DNA from: Oscillospiraceae bacterium
GTDB lineage: Bacteria > Bacillota > Clostridia > UBA1381 > UBA9506
Length of the DNA: 63,380 nt
Direction of reading: 5' to 3'
Assembly: GCA_015068935.1 (NCBI GenBank)
Contig: SVJO01000005.1
Span: 1-63,380, forward strand
Part shown: positions 17,741-26,319 of the stretch, piece after piece
Numbering within the stretch: the stretch's first letter is position 1
Layout: the number at the start of each line of letters is the position of its first letter
Program-made: the position numbers and the translations under genes
The notes under the pieces: generated by a model
Databases searched by the model: none
Seen by the model: the letters and a program-made list of their open reading frames with translations, nothing else
What the model was told of the DNA's origin: nothing

Positions 17741-18490
17741 TTACTGAATAAGTTTTGTTATTTCCTTTTTAAGACGCGAAATTATTCTCTTTTCAAGTCT
17801 TGAGATATAAGACTGTGAAATGCCTAACATATCTGCTACCTCTTTTTGTGTTTTTTCTGTGCCTGTGTTTAAGCCAAAGCGCAGTTTAATAATCTTTCTT
17901 TCGCGTACTGACAGCTTTTCAATAGCCTCGTGCAAGAGCTTTTTATCTACCTCTTCTTCAAGGTCTTTGCTTATCTCGTTTGAATCAGTTCCCAGCACAT
18001 CCGATAAAAGAAGTTCATTACCATCCCAGTCGGTATTTAAGGGTTCATCTATCGAAACCTCTGTTTTAATATTGTGAGTTTTACGCAAAAACATCAGGAT
18101 TTCGTTTTCAATACATCTTGAAGCATATGTTGCGAGCTTAATATTTTTATCGGTATTAAATGTGTTAACTGCTTTTATAAGCCCTATAGCTCCTATAGAT
18201 ATCAAGTCTTCAATATTTATTTGTGTATTTTCAAATTTGCGTGCCACATAAACAACAAGCCTGAGATTGCGTTCAATCAATGTTTTTTTCACATCATAGT
18301 TCTTATCACTGAGTTTTTCAAGTAAAGCGTGCTCTTCTTCTGGAGAAAGCGGTTCCGGGAGAATTTCGCTCCCGCCTATGTATAACACTTCGTCATATTT
18401 CATAAAAAGACATTTAAGTCTTATGTAGTTAGTTTTAAACAGATTAAACAGGTCGCAAATCAAATAGTTCAATTTATTCAATCCTTTCAT
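17741..18490 (-). CDS. sigE: Sporulation sigma factor SigE (pro-form)
   Basis: Early mother-cell sigma factor. Region 2 is highly conserved: '[16 protein letters not shown]', '[21 protein letters not shown]' and '[15 protein letters not shown]'. Region 4 has the helix-turn-helix '[20 protein letters not shown]'. The start chosen is the ATG at 18490 (249 residues), which overlaps the end of spoIIGA. It gives a hydrophobic-basic pro-sequence of about 37 residues before 'YIGGSE', roughly 8-9 longer than the B. subtilis one as I recall it. An in-frame start at 18523 would lengthen it further. No clear ribosome site is seen, so translation is probably coupled to spoIIGA. Confidence 0.95.
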   Translation of the reverse strand: MKGLNKLNYLICDLFNLFKTNYIRLKCLFMKYDEVLYIGGSEILPEPLSPEEEHALLEKLSDKNYDVKKTLIERNLRLVVYVARKFENTQINIEDLISIGAIGLIKAVNTFNTDKNIKLATYASRCIENEILMFLRKTHNIKTEVSIDEPLNTDWDGNELLLSDVLGTDSNEISKDLEEEVDKKLLHEAIEKLSVRERKIIKLRFGLNTGTEKTQKEVADMLGISQSYISRLEKRIISRLKKEITKLIQ

Positions 18491-19286
18491 CAAAGTCACA
18501 GGGAAGTATTGCATCAAAGCCATCCCCGAATTTTATCTCGCTTATGGCAATAAAAACATTAATTTCTTTATTGTTAACTATTGTTTTGTCAGGCATAAAG
18601 CCATATAGTTCTCCGTATCCGGAAAGGCTTTTATATCCAATAGGAACCGGGTTTTTGTTTTCAGCAAGAAAGTCACAAACACCCTTTCTGATAATCATAA
18701 CGGGAATACCGCTTTTAGGTTCAGTAAGAAAGTTGCCGCTGTCAAGAAGGGCCTTGAAAGTCGCTTTTTCTTCTCCTGAAAACACTGATACATCATAAGT
18801 AATTTCAGCGTTCCTTCTGTATTTTTTAGAAACAGATGTAAATAAACTCATAATAAAATAGCATACAACGCATACAAAAAGCAACTTATAAATAGGCACC
18901 TTAACGTAAATAATTCCACCGGAAGAAACTGCACCAAGCCAGCTGCCAAGCGCAGTGCAGTATAAAATGCAAAAGGCTATACCGCCTGCACTGAAGGATA
19001 CTGCAAGAAAAATTAATATATACTTTAAGAATGTACGAAATGTGCCCGGCATAAAAGCTATATACACCATAAATGAGGCAATTATAATATTAAGACCGCT
19101 TTTAGCAAAGGGCAACACGGGCACAAAAAAGGCAAAGACACCATACGCAGCACCGATAGTTGCAGCTGAGATAAGCCTTAATATGTGCGGCTTTCTTTTT
19201 ATTATTTTGAGACTTATGTATAACAGTGCATAATCCATGAGCAGATTAGTAAAAAACAAAACATCTGCATAAATTTTTATCTCCAT
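18474..19286 (-). CDS. spoIIGA: Sigma-E processing peptidase SpoIIGA
   Basis: Membrane aspartic protease that cleaves pro-SigE after a signal from the forespore. The N-terminal half has five hydrophobic segments (about residues 5-150). The soluble C-terminal half has the aspartic-protease motif 'LLDSGNFL' with Asp near residue 182, close to the catalytic Asp183 of B. subtilis. The second ATG (19286, 270 residues) is preferred because AAAGG lies 10 bases upstream; the ATG at 19295 is only one base from it. It overlaps sigE by 17 bases. A Spo0A-type control region lies upstream at 19336-19382. Confidence 0.93.
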   Translation of the reverse strand: MEIKIYADVLFFTNLLMDYALLYISLKIIKRKPHILRLISAATIGAAYGVFAFFVPVLPFAKSGLNIIIASFMVYIAFMPGTFRTFLKYILIFLAVSFSAGGIAFCILYCTALGSWLGAVSSGGIIYVKVPIYKLLFVCVVCYFIMSLFTSVSKKYRRNAEITYDVSVFSGEEKATFKALLDSGNFLTEPKSGIPVMIIRKGVCDFLAENKNPVPIGYKSLSGYGELYGFMPDKTIVNNKEINVFIAISEIKFGDGFDAILPCDFDERIE

Positions 19287-19335
19287 GTAAAGCATGCCTT
19301 TCTGCAGAAATCAAAGGAGTTTTTTTCATGATAAA

Positions 19336-19382
19336 ATTATACACCAGAGGCATTAAAAAAAATGTCATTAACAGTTGTCGAA
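19336..19382 (-). promoter_or_regulatory. Putative Spo0A-controlled promoter of spoIIGA-sigE
   Basis: On the minus strand a TATAAT (19336-19341) is preceded by ATGACA (19363-19368) with a wide 21-base spacer. A perfect heptamer TGTCGAA (plus strand, 19376-19382), the core of the Spo0A box, lies 7 bases further up. B. subtilis spoIIG is known for a similar over-long spacer (22 bases) and Spo0A boxes near -35. Start of transcription would be near 19329, about 43 bases before the ATG. Confidence 0.6.
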
Positions 19383-19405
19383 CACGCAAAAGTTAACGAC
19401 ATTTT
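19355..19405 (-). terminator. Hairpin and T run after spoVG, overlapping the spoIIGA promoter
   Basis: Two 14-base arms (19359-19372 and 19392-19405) pair at 13 of 14 positions around a 19-base loop. In the minus-strand sense the hairpin is followed by eight T, which fits a terminator for spoVG. The loop contains the Spo0A-like box and the arm contains the -35 of the spoIIGA promoter. Confidence 0.6.
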
Positions 19406-19427
19406 CTTTGCTTTTATGCCAGAAGGC

Positions 19428-19706
19428 TTAAAGAGCCTCTAAAGTCTCTTCCGCAAGGGCTGCATTATATTGCTTTAAGATAGCTTTTTCCATAGTGTCG
19501 CGCATCTCGGGAACGATAGGGTGGGCAATGTCTTTGTATTCTCCTTCGGGCGTTTTTCTGCTGGGCATAGCAATAAAAAGTTTCTCTCCGCCTGAGATAA
19601 CCTTAATATCGTGAATGACAAAGCAGTTATCAAATGTTACGGACACGACGGCTCTCATTTTTGAGTCTAAATTAATTTTTCTGATTCTGATATCTGTAAT
19701 ATCCAT
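19428..19706 (-). CDS. spoVG: Septation/sporulation regulator SpoVG
   Basis: A 92-residue member of the SpoVG family, small proteins that bind nucleic acid and affect septation, sporulation or surface-gene expression in Firmicutes. Conserved stretches include '[19 protein letters not shown]', '[12 protein letters not shown]', '[20 protein letters not shown]' and '[10 protein letters not shown]'. GGGAGAAG lies about 5 bases before the ATG. A possible promoter is TTTACA (19778-19783) with an 18-base spacer to TATATT (19754-19759), but the region is very AT-rich and this is weak. It is divergent from murC. Confidence 0.96.
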   Translation of the reverse strand: MDITDIRIRKINLDSKMRAVVSVTFDNCFVIHDIKVISGGEKLFIAMPSRKTPEGEYKDIAHPIVPEMRDTMEKAILKQYNAALAEETLEAL

Positions 19707-19837
19707 ATGTCTTCTCCCTGTAAAATTATTATGATAATATTATTTTTGTAAAAAATATAGAAAATATACCTTTTATTTGTAAAAAACTCTTTTATTTTTT
19801 TTTGTGTTGTAATATAATAATGGGAGAGGTGACTGAT

Positions 19838-21226
19838 ATGAATAATTTTGATTTGAGCATAATAGATTCAAAAAAGCCGATTTATTTTATTGGCATAGGC
19901 GGAATCAGCATGAGTGCGCTTGCTGTTATCCTGCATTCAGACGGATTTTGTGTAAGAGGCTCAGATTTTAAGGAAAGCGACGTTACAAGTGATTTGGAAA
20001 AAAGAGGAATAGAGGTAGCGATAGGTCATCAAGCTGAAAATGTAGGAGACCCTTCGCTTGTGGTATATACTGCGGCAATAAAGGATGATAATCCCGAGCT
20101 GATAAAAGCAAGGACTCTAAAGGTTCCTGTAATTGAGCGTGCTGTGTTGCTCGGTGCTATAATGAAAAGATACAAAAACGCAATAGCAGTTTCAGGCACT
20201 CATGGAAAAACTACAACAACATCAATGGTTGCAGAGGTACTGATGGCGGCAGAGCTTAACCCTACGGTTTTAGTTGGCGGAATGTTATCTACTATCGGGG
20301 GAAACCTGCGTGACGGCGGTAAGGAATATATGGTCACCGAGGCTTGTGAATATTGCGGAAGTTTTTTAAAATTCAGCCCGACACTTTCCATAATTTTAAA
20401 TGTTGAGGAAGACCACCTTGATTATTTTAAGGATATAAATGATATAATTGGATGTTTTTCAGATTTTGTTAAGCTCACACCCCACGACGGCGCAGTAATT
20501 GTAAATTTTGATGATGAAGCAGCTATTAAAACAGTTCATAATACAACAAGGGAAGTTATAAGCTTTGGTATTGCAAACAAAAATGCTGATTATACAGCAG
20601 AAAATATAACATATAACCATGAAGGCTGCGGACACTTCGATGTTTTATATAAGGGCAAAAAGATAATGGAGATTTCGCTCTCTGTTCCTGGCGAGCATAA
20701 TATTAAAAATGCATTGTCGGTAGTGGCGGCAGCAGAGTTTTTGGGATTAGACAAGGAAGCTATTAAAAAAGGGTTAAATTCTTTTTGTGGAACGGGAAGG
20801 CGCTTTGAAAGAAAAGGCGAGTGGGAAGGCGTTCATCTGATTGATGATTATGCACATCACCCTACAGAAATAAAGGCGACACTTACTGCGGCGCGGAATT
20901 TTGGAAACGGAAGGGTTTTTTGTATCTTCCAACCGCATACGTATACGCGTTCTTATAAGTTAAAAAATGAATTTGCGGTGAGCTTTTCAAATTGCGAAGA
21001 GGTTATTTTCGCTGACATATATGCTGCAAGGGAAAAAGATACAGGGCTAATTTCCTCAAAGGACTTAGCAGATGCTGTAAATGAAGTGAGTAAAAATGCA
21101 AAATACCTTGGAGACTTTGAGTCAATTAAAGAATATGTTATGAAAAGAGTTTGCCCGGGAGATGTTATAATTACAATGGGCGCAGGAGACATATATAAAG
21201 TAGGAGATATGATAATTAATAAATAA
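19838..21226 (+). CDS. murC: UDP-N-acetylmuramate--L-alanine ligase MurC
   Basis: Adds the first amino acid (L-Ala) of the peptidoglycan stem to UDP-MurNAc, using ATP; cytoplasmic. Three Mur-ligase domains are present: N-terminal 'IYFIGIGGISMSALA', central 'SGTHGKTTTTSMVAEVL' (ATP P-loop) with 'VEEDHLDYF', and C-terminal 'IDDYAHHPTEIKATL'. The ATG at 19838 is chosen because GAGAGGTGA lies 5-6 bases upstream; an upstream in-frame start at 19802 lacks a site. The product is 462 residues, the normal size. A terminator follows directly at 21225-21267. Confidence 0.96.
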   Translation: MNNFDLSIIDSKKPIYFIGIGGISMSALAVILHSDGFCVRGSDFKESDVTSDLEKRGIEVAIGHQAENVGDPSLVVYTAAIKDDNPELIKARTLKVPVIERAVLLGAIMKRYKNAIAVSGTHGKTTTTSMVAEVLMAAELNPTVLVGGMLSTIGGNLRDGGKEYMVTEACEYCGSFLKFSPTLSIILNVEEDHLDYFKDINDIIGCFSDFVKLTPHDGAVIVNFDDEAAIKTVHNTTREVISFGIANKNADYTAENITYNHEGCGHFDVLYKGKKIMEISLSVPGEHNIKNALSVVAAAEFLGLDKEAIKKGLNSFCGTGRRFERKGEWEGVHLIDDYAHHPTEIKATLTAARNFGNGRVFCIFQPHTYTRSYKLKNEFAVSFSNCEEVIFADIYAAREKDTGLISSKDLADAVNEVSKNAKYLGDFESIKEYVMKRVCPGDVIITMGAGDIYKVGDMIINK

Positions 21227-21267
21227 AAAACTTGGGTGTAAACGTGATTTTACACCCAAGTTTTTTT
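21225..21267. terminator. Bidirectional terminator between murC and the comM-like gene
   Basis: A perfect 12-base stem (CTTGGGTGTAAA, 21231-21242, with 21249-21260) has a 6-base loop and is flanked by A6 on the left and T7 on the right. It serves two converging genes; its T run contains the stop of the minus-strand gene. Confidence 0.93.
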
Positions 21268-22792
21268 ATCTTCTGTCTAAACTTCTGTACTGTATAGCTT
21301 CCGCTAAATGTTCAGTCCTGATGTTTTTGCTTTCTTTGAGGTCGGCAATAGTTCTTGCAACTTTAAGAATTCTGTTATGCGCACGGGCAGATAAGCCAAG
21401 TCTCTCAAATGCTGCCTTTAAAAGCATAGTTTCCGTTTCGCCCAAAGAACAATACTCTTCAACGAGGGCAGGTGTCATCTGCGAGTTTGAATATATTCCA
21501 CTTATACCCTTAAAGCGTTCAAGCTGAATTTGTCTTGCAGAAATTACCTTTGCCCTGATGGACTCTGAGGTTTCCTGCGGAGCTTTTGATTCAAGGTCAG
21601 AGTATTTTACAGAAGGTACTTCAACGTGAATATCAATTCTGTCAAGAAGAGGACCGCTTATTTTTGAAAGATATTGCTTAACCTGAGCCTCAGAACATGT
21701 ACATTTTTTGGCACTGTCTCCGTAATAACCGCATTTGCAAGGATTCATAGCCGCAACGAGCATAGTATTTGCAGGATATGTAAGTGTTGCTGAAACCCTC
21801 GCTATTGTAACAATCCCATCTTCAAGCGGCTGACGCATTACCTCAAGAGTATCTTTAGAAAATTCAGGAAGCTCATCTAAAAACAACACACCGTTATGAG
21901 CCAGACTGATTTCGCCGGGTCTTGGGACTCTTCCTCCTCCCGCTACACCTGCTGCTGATATTGTATGATGAGGCGAGCGGAAAGGTCTTGCCGAAAGAAG
22001 CGGAGTTTTTTCGGGTAGCACACCTGCTATGCTGTGAATTTTAGTGACCTCTAATGCTTCCTCGAATGAAAGCGGCGGCAAAATTGAAGGTAGTCTTTGT
22101 GCAAGCATTGTTTTGCCTGAGCCGGGGGAACCGATTAAAAGTGCGTTATGTCCACCTGCTGCGGCTACGGTCAAAGCCCTCTTTGCATTTTCCTGTCCTT
22201 TGACATCTGAAAAATCTACATTGTATTTACTGTAATTATTAAACAGCAAATCAACATCTTCTTCGTATTTTTCTAAAGGCTTCTCACCTGAAAAATGAGC
22301 AATTATTTCCCCAAGTGTTTTTGCAGGATAAATATCAGCTCCTTTTATAGCGGCTGCTTCATGCTTGTTTTCATCAGGAAGTATAATTTTTGTGATTCCG
22401 TTTTCAACAGCAGAGATTATCATCGGAAGCGCACCGCAGACAGGACGGAGTTCTCCTGTTAAGGAAAGCTCTCCCAAAAACATGTAATCAAACACTTCTT
22501 TATTCTTCAGCTGTTCTGTACACATTAAAATTCCCATGCATATAGGCAGGTCATAAAATGGACCTTCCTTTTTTATATGCGCGGGAGCAAGGTTTACAGT
22601 TATTCGTCTGAGCGGAAAATCAAGATAGGAATTTTTAATAGCGGCTCTTACACGTTCTCTTGATTCTTTAACTGCCGTATCAGGCAGACCGACAACATCA
22701 AACGCAGGAAGGCCTTTAGACACATCAGCTTCCACATCAACGATATATCCGTCTATGCCAAAAAGGCCACAGCTTTTAATTTTTGCTATCAT
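21266..22792 (-). CDS. YifB/ComM-family Mg-chelatase-like AAA+ ATPase
   Basis: A 508-residue AAA+ protein of the ComM/YifB family. In naturally competent bacteria ComM is a helicase that aids branch migration during recombination. The N-terminal Lon-protease-like fold ('GLPAFDVVGLPDTAVKESRE') precedes the AAA domain with Walker A 'GSPGSGKTMLAQRLP', Walker B 'GVLFLDELPEFS' and a zinc-type Cys cluster 'NPCKCGYYG..CTC'. The C-terminal part contains 'LDRIDIHVEVP' and 'RAHNRILKVARTIADL'. It is the second gene after pepP (20 bases apart), with no promoter between. Confidence 0.93.
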   Translation of the reverse strand: MIAKIKSCGLFGIDGYIVDVEADVSKGLPAFDVVGLPDTAVKESRERVRAAIKNSYLDFPLRRITVNLAPAHIKKEGPFYDLPICMGILMCTEQLKNKEVFDYMFLGELSLTGELRPVCGALPMIISAVENGITKIILPDENKHEAAAIKGADIYPAKTLGEIIAHFSGEKPLEKYEEDVDLLFNNYSKYNVDFSDVKGQENAKRALTVAAAGGHNALLIGSPGSGKTMLAQRLPSILPPLSFEEALEVTKIHSIAGVLPEKTPLLSARPFRSPHHTISAAGVAGGGRVPRPGEISLAHNGVLFLDELPEFSKDTLEVMRQPLEDGIVTIARVSATLTYPANTMLVAAMNPCKCGYYGDSAKKCTCSEAQVKQYLSKISGPLLDRIDIHVEVPSVKYSDLESKAPQETSESIRAKVISARQIQLERFKGISGIYSNSQMTPALVEEYCSLGETETMLLKAAFERLGLSARAHNRILKVARTIADLKESKNIRTEHLAEAIQYRSLDRR

Positions 22793-22812
22793 GATTAATC
22801 CCCCTTTAGAAA

Positions 22813-23874
22813 TTATTTCAGTTCAATTAATTCTTTCTCAGAAGTTGTAAGATTTACGTGGCCATTATATGTGACAAGCAGTAAATCCTCTATTCTCACA
22901 CCGCCAAAGTTTTCAATATAAATTCCAGGCTCAACAGTCATGAAAATTCCGCTTTTTAATTTATCTGTTGACTTTTTTGAAAGGACGGGGCTTTCATGAA
23001 CATTAAGACCTAAGCTGTGACCAAGTGCATGTCCGAAATTTCTGCCATAACCGGCATTATCTATAATGCTGCGGGCTACTGAATCAATGTATGCATTATC
23101 AATATTGGGTTTTACCTCAGAAATAGCAGCCATTTGGGCGGATAAAACAGTATTATAAATTTTCTTCTGCTCGTTTGTTGCTTTTCCGCAGACAACTGTT
23201 CTTGTCATATCACAGCAGTACCCTTCATACTTACAACCAAAATCAAGTGTGACAAAATCTCCTTTTTCTATAACCTTATCACTTGCAACTCCGTGAGGCA
23301 TTGCAGAACGCACACCCGAGGCGCAAATTGTTTCAAATGCGATTGCCTCAGCTCCTGATTTTAACATATAATAGTCAAGCATAAGTGCGATATCCTTTTC
23401 CTTTTTTCCAGGTTCAATCTTATCGAGAATGAACGAAAAAGCATTGTCTGCTATTTGAGCTGCTTTTTTTATATATTCAATTTCTTTTTCAGTCTTTATC
23501 TGGCGCTGGTGTGAAACAAAACGGCTGATTGGAACAAGCTCTGCATCATAACAGGATAAATCGCTTAAAAGCTTGTTGTATGATGAGTATGTAACAAATT
23601 CTTCTTCAAAGCCAATCAGCTTAAACCCTTCTTCTTTAATTTTTGAGGCTACAGTTTCGATTGTTATATCACAGAGTGTAAAAAAAGGTGCTTGCTTTCC
23701 TGCCTGAATAAAATATCTTGAATCGGTAAAGATGAAGCAATCGGAAGCTGTGAGCAAAAGCATTGCATCTGCACTTTTAAAACCGCTGAAATAATAAATA
23801 TTTTCAGGGGAAGTTATTATTACTGCATCCGTTTTGCTGTTTAAAAGTATCTTTTGTATTGCCGATGTATTCAA
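22813..23874 (-). CDS. M24 family aminopeptidase (Xaa-Pro type)
   Basis: A 353-residue metallo-aminopeptidase, probably cleaving X-Pro bonds in the cytoplasm. An N-terminal creatinase-like domain (about 1-125) precedes the pita-bread domain, with metal ligands in 'TLDFGCKYEGYCCDMTRT' (two Asp), 'GHALGHSLGLNVHE' (His), 'TVEPGIYI' (Glu) and 'GVRIEDL' (Glu). The TTG at 23874 is chosen because GGGAGG lies 7 bases upstream; extending to an ATG at 23934 would run through the promoter. M24 genes of this type often stand beside efp in Firmicutes, but no efp is seen here. Confidence 0.93.
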   Translation of the reverse strand: MNTSAIQKILLNSKTDAVIITSPENIYYFSGFKSADAMLLLTASDCFIFTDSRYFIQAGKQAPFFTLCDITIETVASKIKEEGFKLIGFEEEFVTYSSYNKLLSDLSCYDAELVPISRFVSHQRQIKTEKEIEYIKKAAQIADNAFSFILDKIEPGKKEKDIALMLDYYMLKSGAEAIAFETICASGVRSAMPHGVASDKVIEKGDFVTLDFGCKYEGYCCDMTRTVVCGKATNEQKKIYNTVLSAQMAAISEVKPNIDNAYIDSVARSIIDNAGYGRNFGHALGHSLGLNVHESPVLSKKSTDKLKSGIFMTVEPGIYIENFGGVRIEDLLLVTYNGHVNLTTSEKELIELK

Positions 23875-23905
23875 AAAAATTCCTCCCAAGAAAAATACTA
23901 CGGTA

Positions 23906-23934
23906 AGTATATCACTTTTTTCATATATTTTCAA
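23906..23934 (-). promoter_or_regulatory. Promoter for the M24 peptidase and comM-like gene
   Basis: TTGAAA (23929-23934, minus strand) lies 17 bases from TATACT (23906-23911). Transcription would start near 23899, about 25 bases before the TTG start with its GGGAGG site. This also supports the shorter start. Confidence 0.75.
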
Positions 23935-23980
23935 CTGTATTCATAATATAAAATATGTAATTTTTTGAGGGGAATGAGAT

Positions 23981-24442
23981 ATGAAATCAGTTTTAAAAGG
24001 TGAAAAAAACAGGATATTATTACTTGTATTTCTGACGCTTCTTTTTATCTTGTGGGCGAGAGTGATTGTATTTGAAATAAGGCAGGGGGCAAAAACACAG
24101 AATCTTGATACAGTATTAAAACGCACAGCTTGTGCTAAAGGATTTGGCTGGGAGGTTGACCCGGGGAGTGAAAAAAGCGAAAAGATAAGGATTCCCGAAA
24201 AGTTTGGAGATGTTTATAAAAATTATAATACATTGCAGAAAAAATGCGGGTTTGACTTATCACCTTATCGGGGAAAAACTGTAATTAAATATACATATAT
24301 AGTTTTAAATCCGCCAGAGAATTCAAAGGATATGTTTTATTTAAATATTCTTATTTATGATAATGAAATGATTGGCGGAGATGTACAGACAGTAGCATTA
24401 GATGGTTTCATGCTTCCTGTTGTAAGAGGAAATGACGCATAG
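23981..24442 (+). CDS. DUF4830-like membrane-anchored protein
   Basis: A 153-residue protein with one N-terminal membrane helix (about residues 12-28, 'LLLVFLTLLFILWARVIVF') and an exterior domain. The stretches 'FGWEVDPGSEKSEKIRIPE', 'CGFDLSPYRGKTVIKYTY' and 'LNILIYDNEMIGGDV' match my recollection of DUF4830 proteins of Clostridia. GAGGGGAA lies about 6 bases before the ATG. The next gene is the SpoVAF-like germination gene, 62 bases downstream in the same direction, so a spore-related role is possible, though only by association. Confidence 0.7.
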   Translation: MKSVLKGEKNRILLLVFLTLLFILWARVIVFEIRQGAKTQNLDTVLKRTACAKGFGWEVDPGSEKSEKIRIPEKFGDVYKNYNTLQKKCGFDLSPYRGKTVIKYTYIVLNPPENSKDMFYLNILIYDNEMIGGDVQTVALDGFMLPVVRGNDA

Positions 24443-24504
24443 AAAAAAATCTCCTGGACATAATGTTTATGTATTATAAAACTATTATGAAGAGGGGTGC
24501 TAAG

Positions 24505-25929
24505 ATGCCGCTACCGACAAGTATAAAGGAAAAGGAAAAGCTTATGCATGAAGCTCTGCCCTTTGAAAAGAGCTTTGATGCTGTGGAAAGAACGCTCATA
24601 ATAGGAGAAAAAAGTGCAAGACTATATTTTCTGGACGGCTTTGTCAATGGCGCTATTCTTGACAAGATTCTTGCAAACTTTATCAAGGTGACAAAGGAAG
24701 ATATGGAGAAAGTCTCATCATCTGATGAGTTTATGAGCAGGTTTGTTTCAGGAACTGAGGCTGTAGCTGAAAAAGAACTTGAGCAGGTTGTAACATATTT
24801 TTTATCGGGCTTTACTATTATAATGATTGACGGACTTTCAGATGCTATTGTCCTTGATATAAGGGATTATCCGGCGAGAGAAACACAAGAGCCTGAGAAA
24901 GAAAAGGTAATGCGTGGTGCCCGCGATGGCTTTGTAGAAACAATGATAGCAAACTGTGCGCTTATAAGGAGACGAATAAGAGACCCTCAGTTTATTTATG
25001 AGCTTATGTGCATAGGCAGACGTTCGCGGTCTGATGTAGCAGTAGCTTATATTGGAGATCTGGTAGATGAAAAGACGCTGAGCACAATTAGAAAAAAGCT
25101 CAGTTCTATAGATACACATGCTCTTACGATGAGCCTTCAGAGCCTGGCTGAATGTCTCATAAGGCAAAGATGGTATAATCCGTTTCCGAAGGTGAGAATG
25201 ACGGAGCGTCCTGATGTTGCGGCAGCATCGCTTCTTGAGGGAAATATTATAATTATGGTAGACACATCACCATCTGTTATGATATTGCCGACATCAGTTT
25301 TTGAATTTCTTCAGGAGCCGGGGGATTTTTATTTTTCTCCTTTTGTAGGAACATATTTAAGATTTGTAAGAAATGTCTCGTTCTTTTCAACTCTCTTTTT
25401 AACTCCGCTATGGCTTCTGATTCTTGAAAACATTGATAAACTTCCTAAATGGATGCAGTTTCTGGCTATCAGGGAAGAGGTTTTTGTTCCTGTGGTGTTG
25501 CAGCTGTTAATTCTGGAAGCGGCAGTAGATGTCCTGCGGCTTGCGTCGGTCAACACTCCAAGCATGCTTGGAAACTCTCTTTCCATTATAGGTGCACTTC
25601 TTTTAGGAGACTTTGCTGTAAAGGCGGGCTGGTTAAATTCCGACCCTATTTTATATATGTCATTTATCTCAATCGCAAGTTTTGCGCAGCCGAGCATTGA
25701 ATTTAACTATTCCTTAAAGGTGATGAGAATTGTTTTATTGCTCCTTACCTATATATTCAATTTATGGGGCTTTATAGGGGGATTAATCCTCTGCGTTGTA
25801 CTTGTTGCAACAAACAAGACAGTTATGGGAACAGGGTATTTATATCCGCTGATACCGTTTAACTGGGATGCTTTAAAGAAGTTTATAATAAGACCAAAAA
25901 TACAAATGAAAAAAAACAAAGGAAATTAA
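24505..25929 (+). CDS. spoVAF: GerA-family spore germination protein, SpoVAF-like
   Basis: A 474-residue inner-spore-membrane protein. The soluble N-terminal domain (about 1-270) contains 'MRGARDGFVETMIANCALIR', 'NPFPKVRMTERPDVAAASLL' and 'IIMVDTSPSVMILPT'. Four to five membrane segments follow (about 290-460). These blocks agree closely with SpoVAF as I recall it and less with nutrient-receptor GerAA proteins. The ATG at 24505 has GAGGGG upstream; the in-frame start at 24463 lacks a site. No other spoVA gene and no gerB/gerC partner is nearby, so it stands alone here. It probably acts in germination as a receptor-related channel component. Confidence 0.82.
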   Translation: MPLPTSIKEKEKLMHEALPFEKSFDAVERTLIIGEKSARLYFLDGFVNGAILDKILANFIKVTKEDMEKVSSSDEFMSRFVSGTEAVAEKELEQVVTYFLSGFTIIMIDGLSDAIVLDIRDYPARETQEPEKEKVMRGARDGFVETMIANCALIRRRIRDPQFIYELMCIGRRSRSDVAVAYIGDLVDEKTLSTIRKKLSSIDTHALTMSLQSLAECLIRQRWYNPFPKVRMTERPDVAAASLLEGNIIIMVDTSPSVMILPTSVFEFLQEPGDFYFSPFVGTYLRFVRNVSFFSTLFLTPLWLLILENIDKLPKWMQFLAIREEVFVPVVLQLLILEAAVDVLRLASVNTPSMLGNSLSIIGALLLGDFAVKAGWLNSDPILYMSFISIASFAQPSIEFNYSLKVMRIVLLLLTYIFNLWGFIGGLILCVVLVATNKTVMGTGYLYPLIPFNWDALKKFIIRPKIQMKKNKGN

Positions 25930-25940
25930 CTCAGGCCGTT

Positions 25941-26153
25941 TCAGCTTCGGCGGCGTTTGTCTAAAACGTCCAATAATAGTGAAGAAATTATGCTTTGAGC
26001 AAACAGATAAACACTCATGGTACACATATCAATACCATAAGTTTCTGAAAAAAAGGCAAGTATAAGCAAAATGGTTGCAAAAATAGTTCCGCATTTTAAC
26101 AATGTTTTAGCAAAAGGGTGTATTTCTTTTGCAATCTGCCTGAAATTTTTCAT
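25941..26153 (-). CDS. Small two-helix membrane protein
   Basis: A 70-residue protein of unknown function. A basic/amphipathic N-terminus (to about residue 16) precedes two hydrophobic stretches (about 18-35 and 43-60) and the basic end 'DKRRRS'. A textbook GGAGGT lies 8 bases before the ATG and a good promoter stands at 26185-26213, so it is a real gene despite its size. It converges on the SpoVAF-like gene with only 11 bases between. Confidence 0.75.
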   Translation of the reverse strand: MKNFRQIAKEIHPFAKTLLKCGTIFATILLILAFFSETYGIDMCTMSVYLFAQSIISSLLLDVLDKRRRS

Positions 26154-26184
26154 ATTGCCATACCTCCATGTTTTGTATATTTTA

Positions 26185-26213
26185 ATTTTAACATGAATTT
26201 AAAAACATAACAA
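26185..26213 (-). promoter_or_regulatory. Promoter for the small membrane protein
   Basis: TTGTTA (26208-26213, minus strand) lies 17 bases from TAAAAT (26185-26190). Transcription would start near 26178, followed by the GGAGGT site of the 70-residue protein. Confidence 0.5.
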
Positions 26214-26229
26214 TACAAAAAATTTTCCA

Positions 26230-26261
26230 AAAAAAACGGAGTGTTCCTATCTGAACACTCC
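26230..26261 (-). terminator. Terminator for the ferredoxin gene
   Basis: A perfect 9-base stem (GGAGTGTTC / GAACACTCC) has a 6-base loop and, in the minus sense, is followed by G and eight T. It lies 74 bases after the ferredoxin stop. Confidence 0.88.
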
Positions 26262-26266
26262 ACCTG

Positions 26267-26319
26267 GCCGCCATATTATCTATCCTTTTTAAGCAAAATC
26301 GGGTTGATAATATGGTGGC
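26267..26319. repeat. 14-base inverted repeat beside the ferredoxin terminator
   Basis: Arms 26267-26280 and 26306-26319 pair over 14 bases (one G-U) around a 25-base spacer. On the plus strand the right arm is followed by TAAATTTTTTT, so it could end plus-strand transcripts that pass the SpoVAF-like gene. On the minus strand it lies in the ferredoxin 3' leader-out region. Confidence 0.65.
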
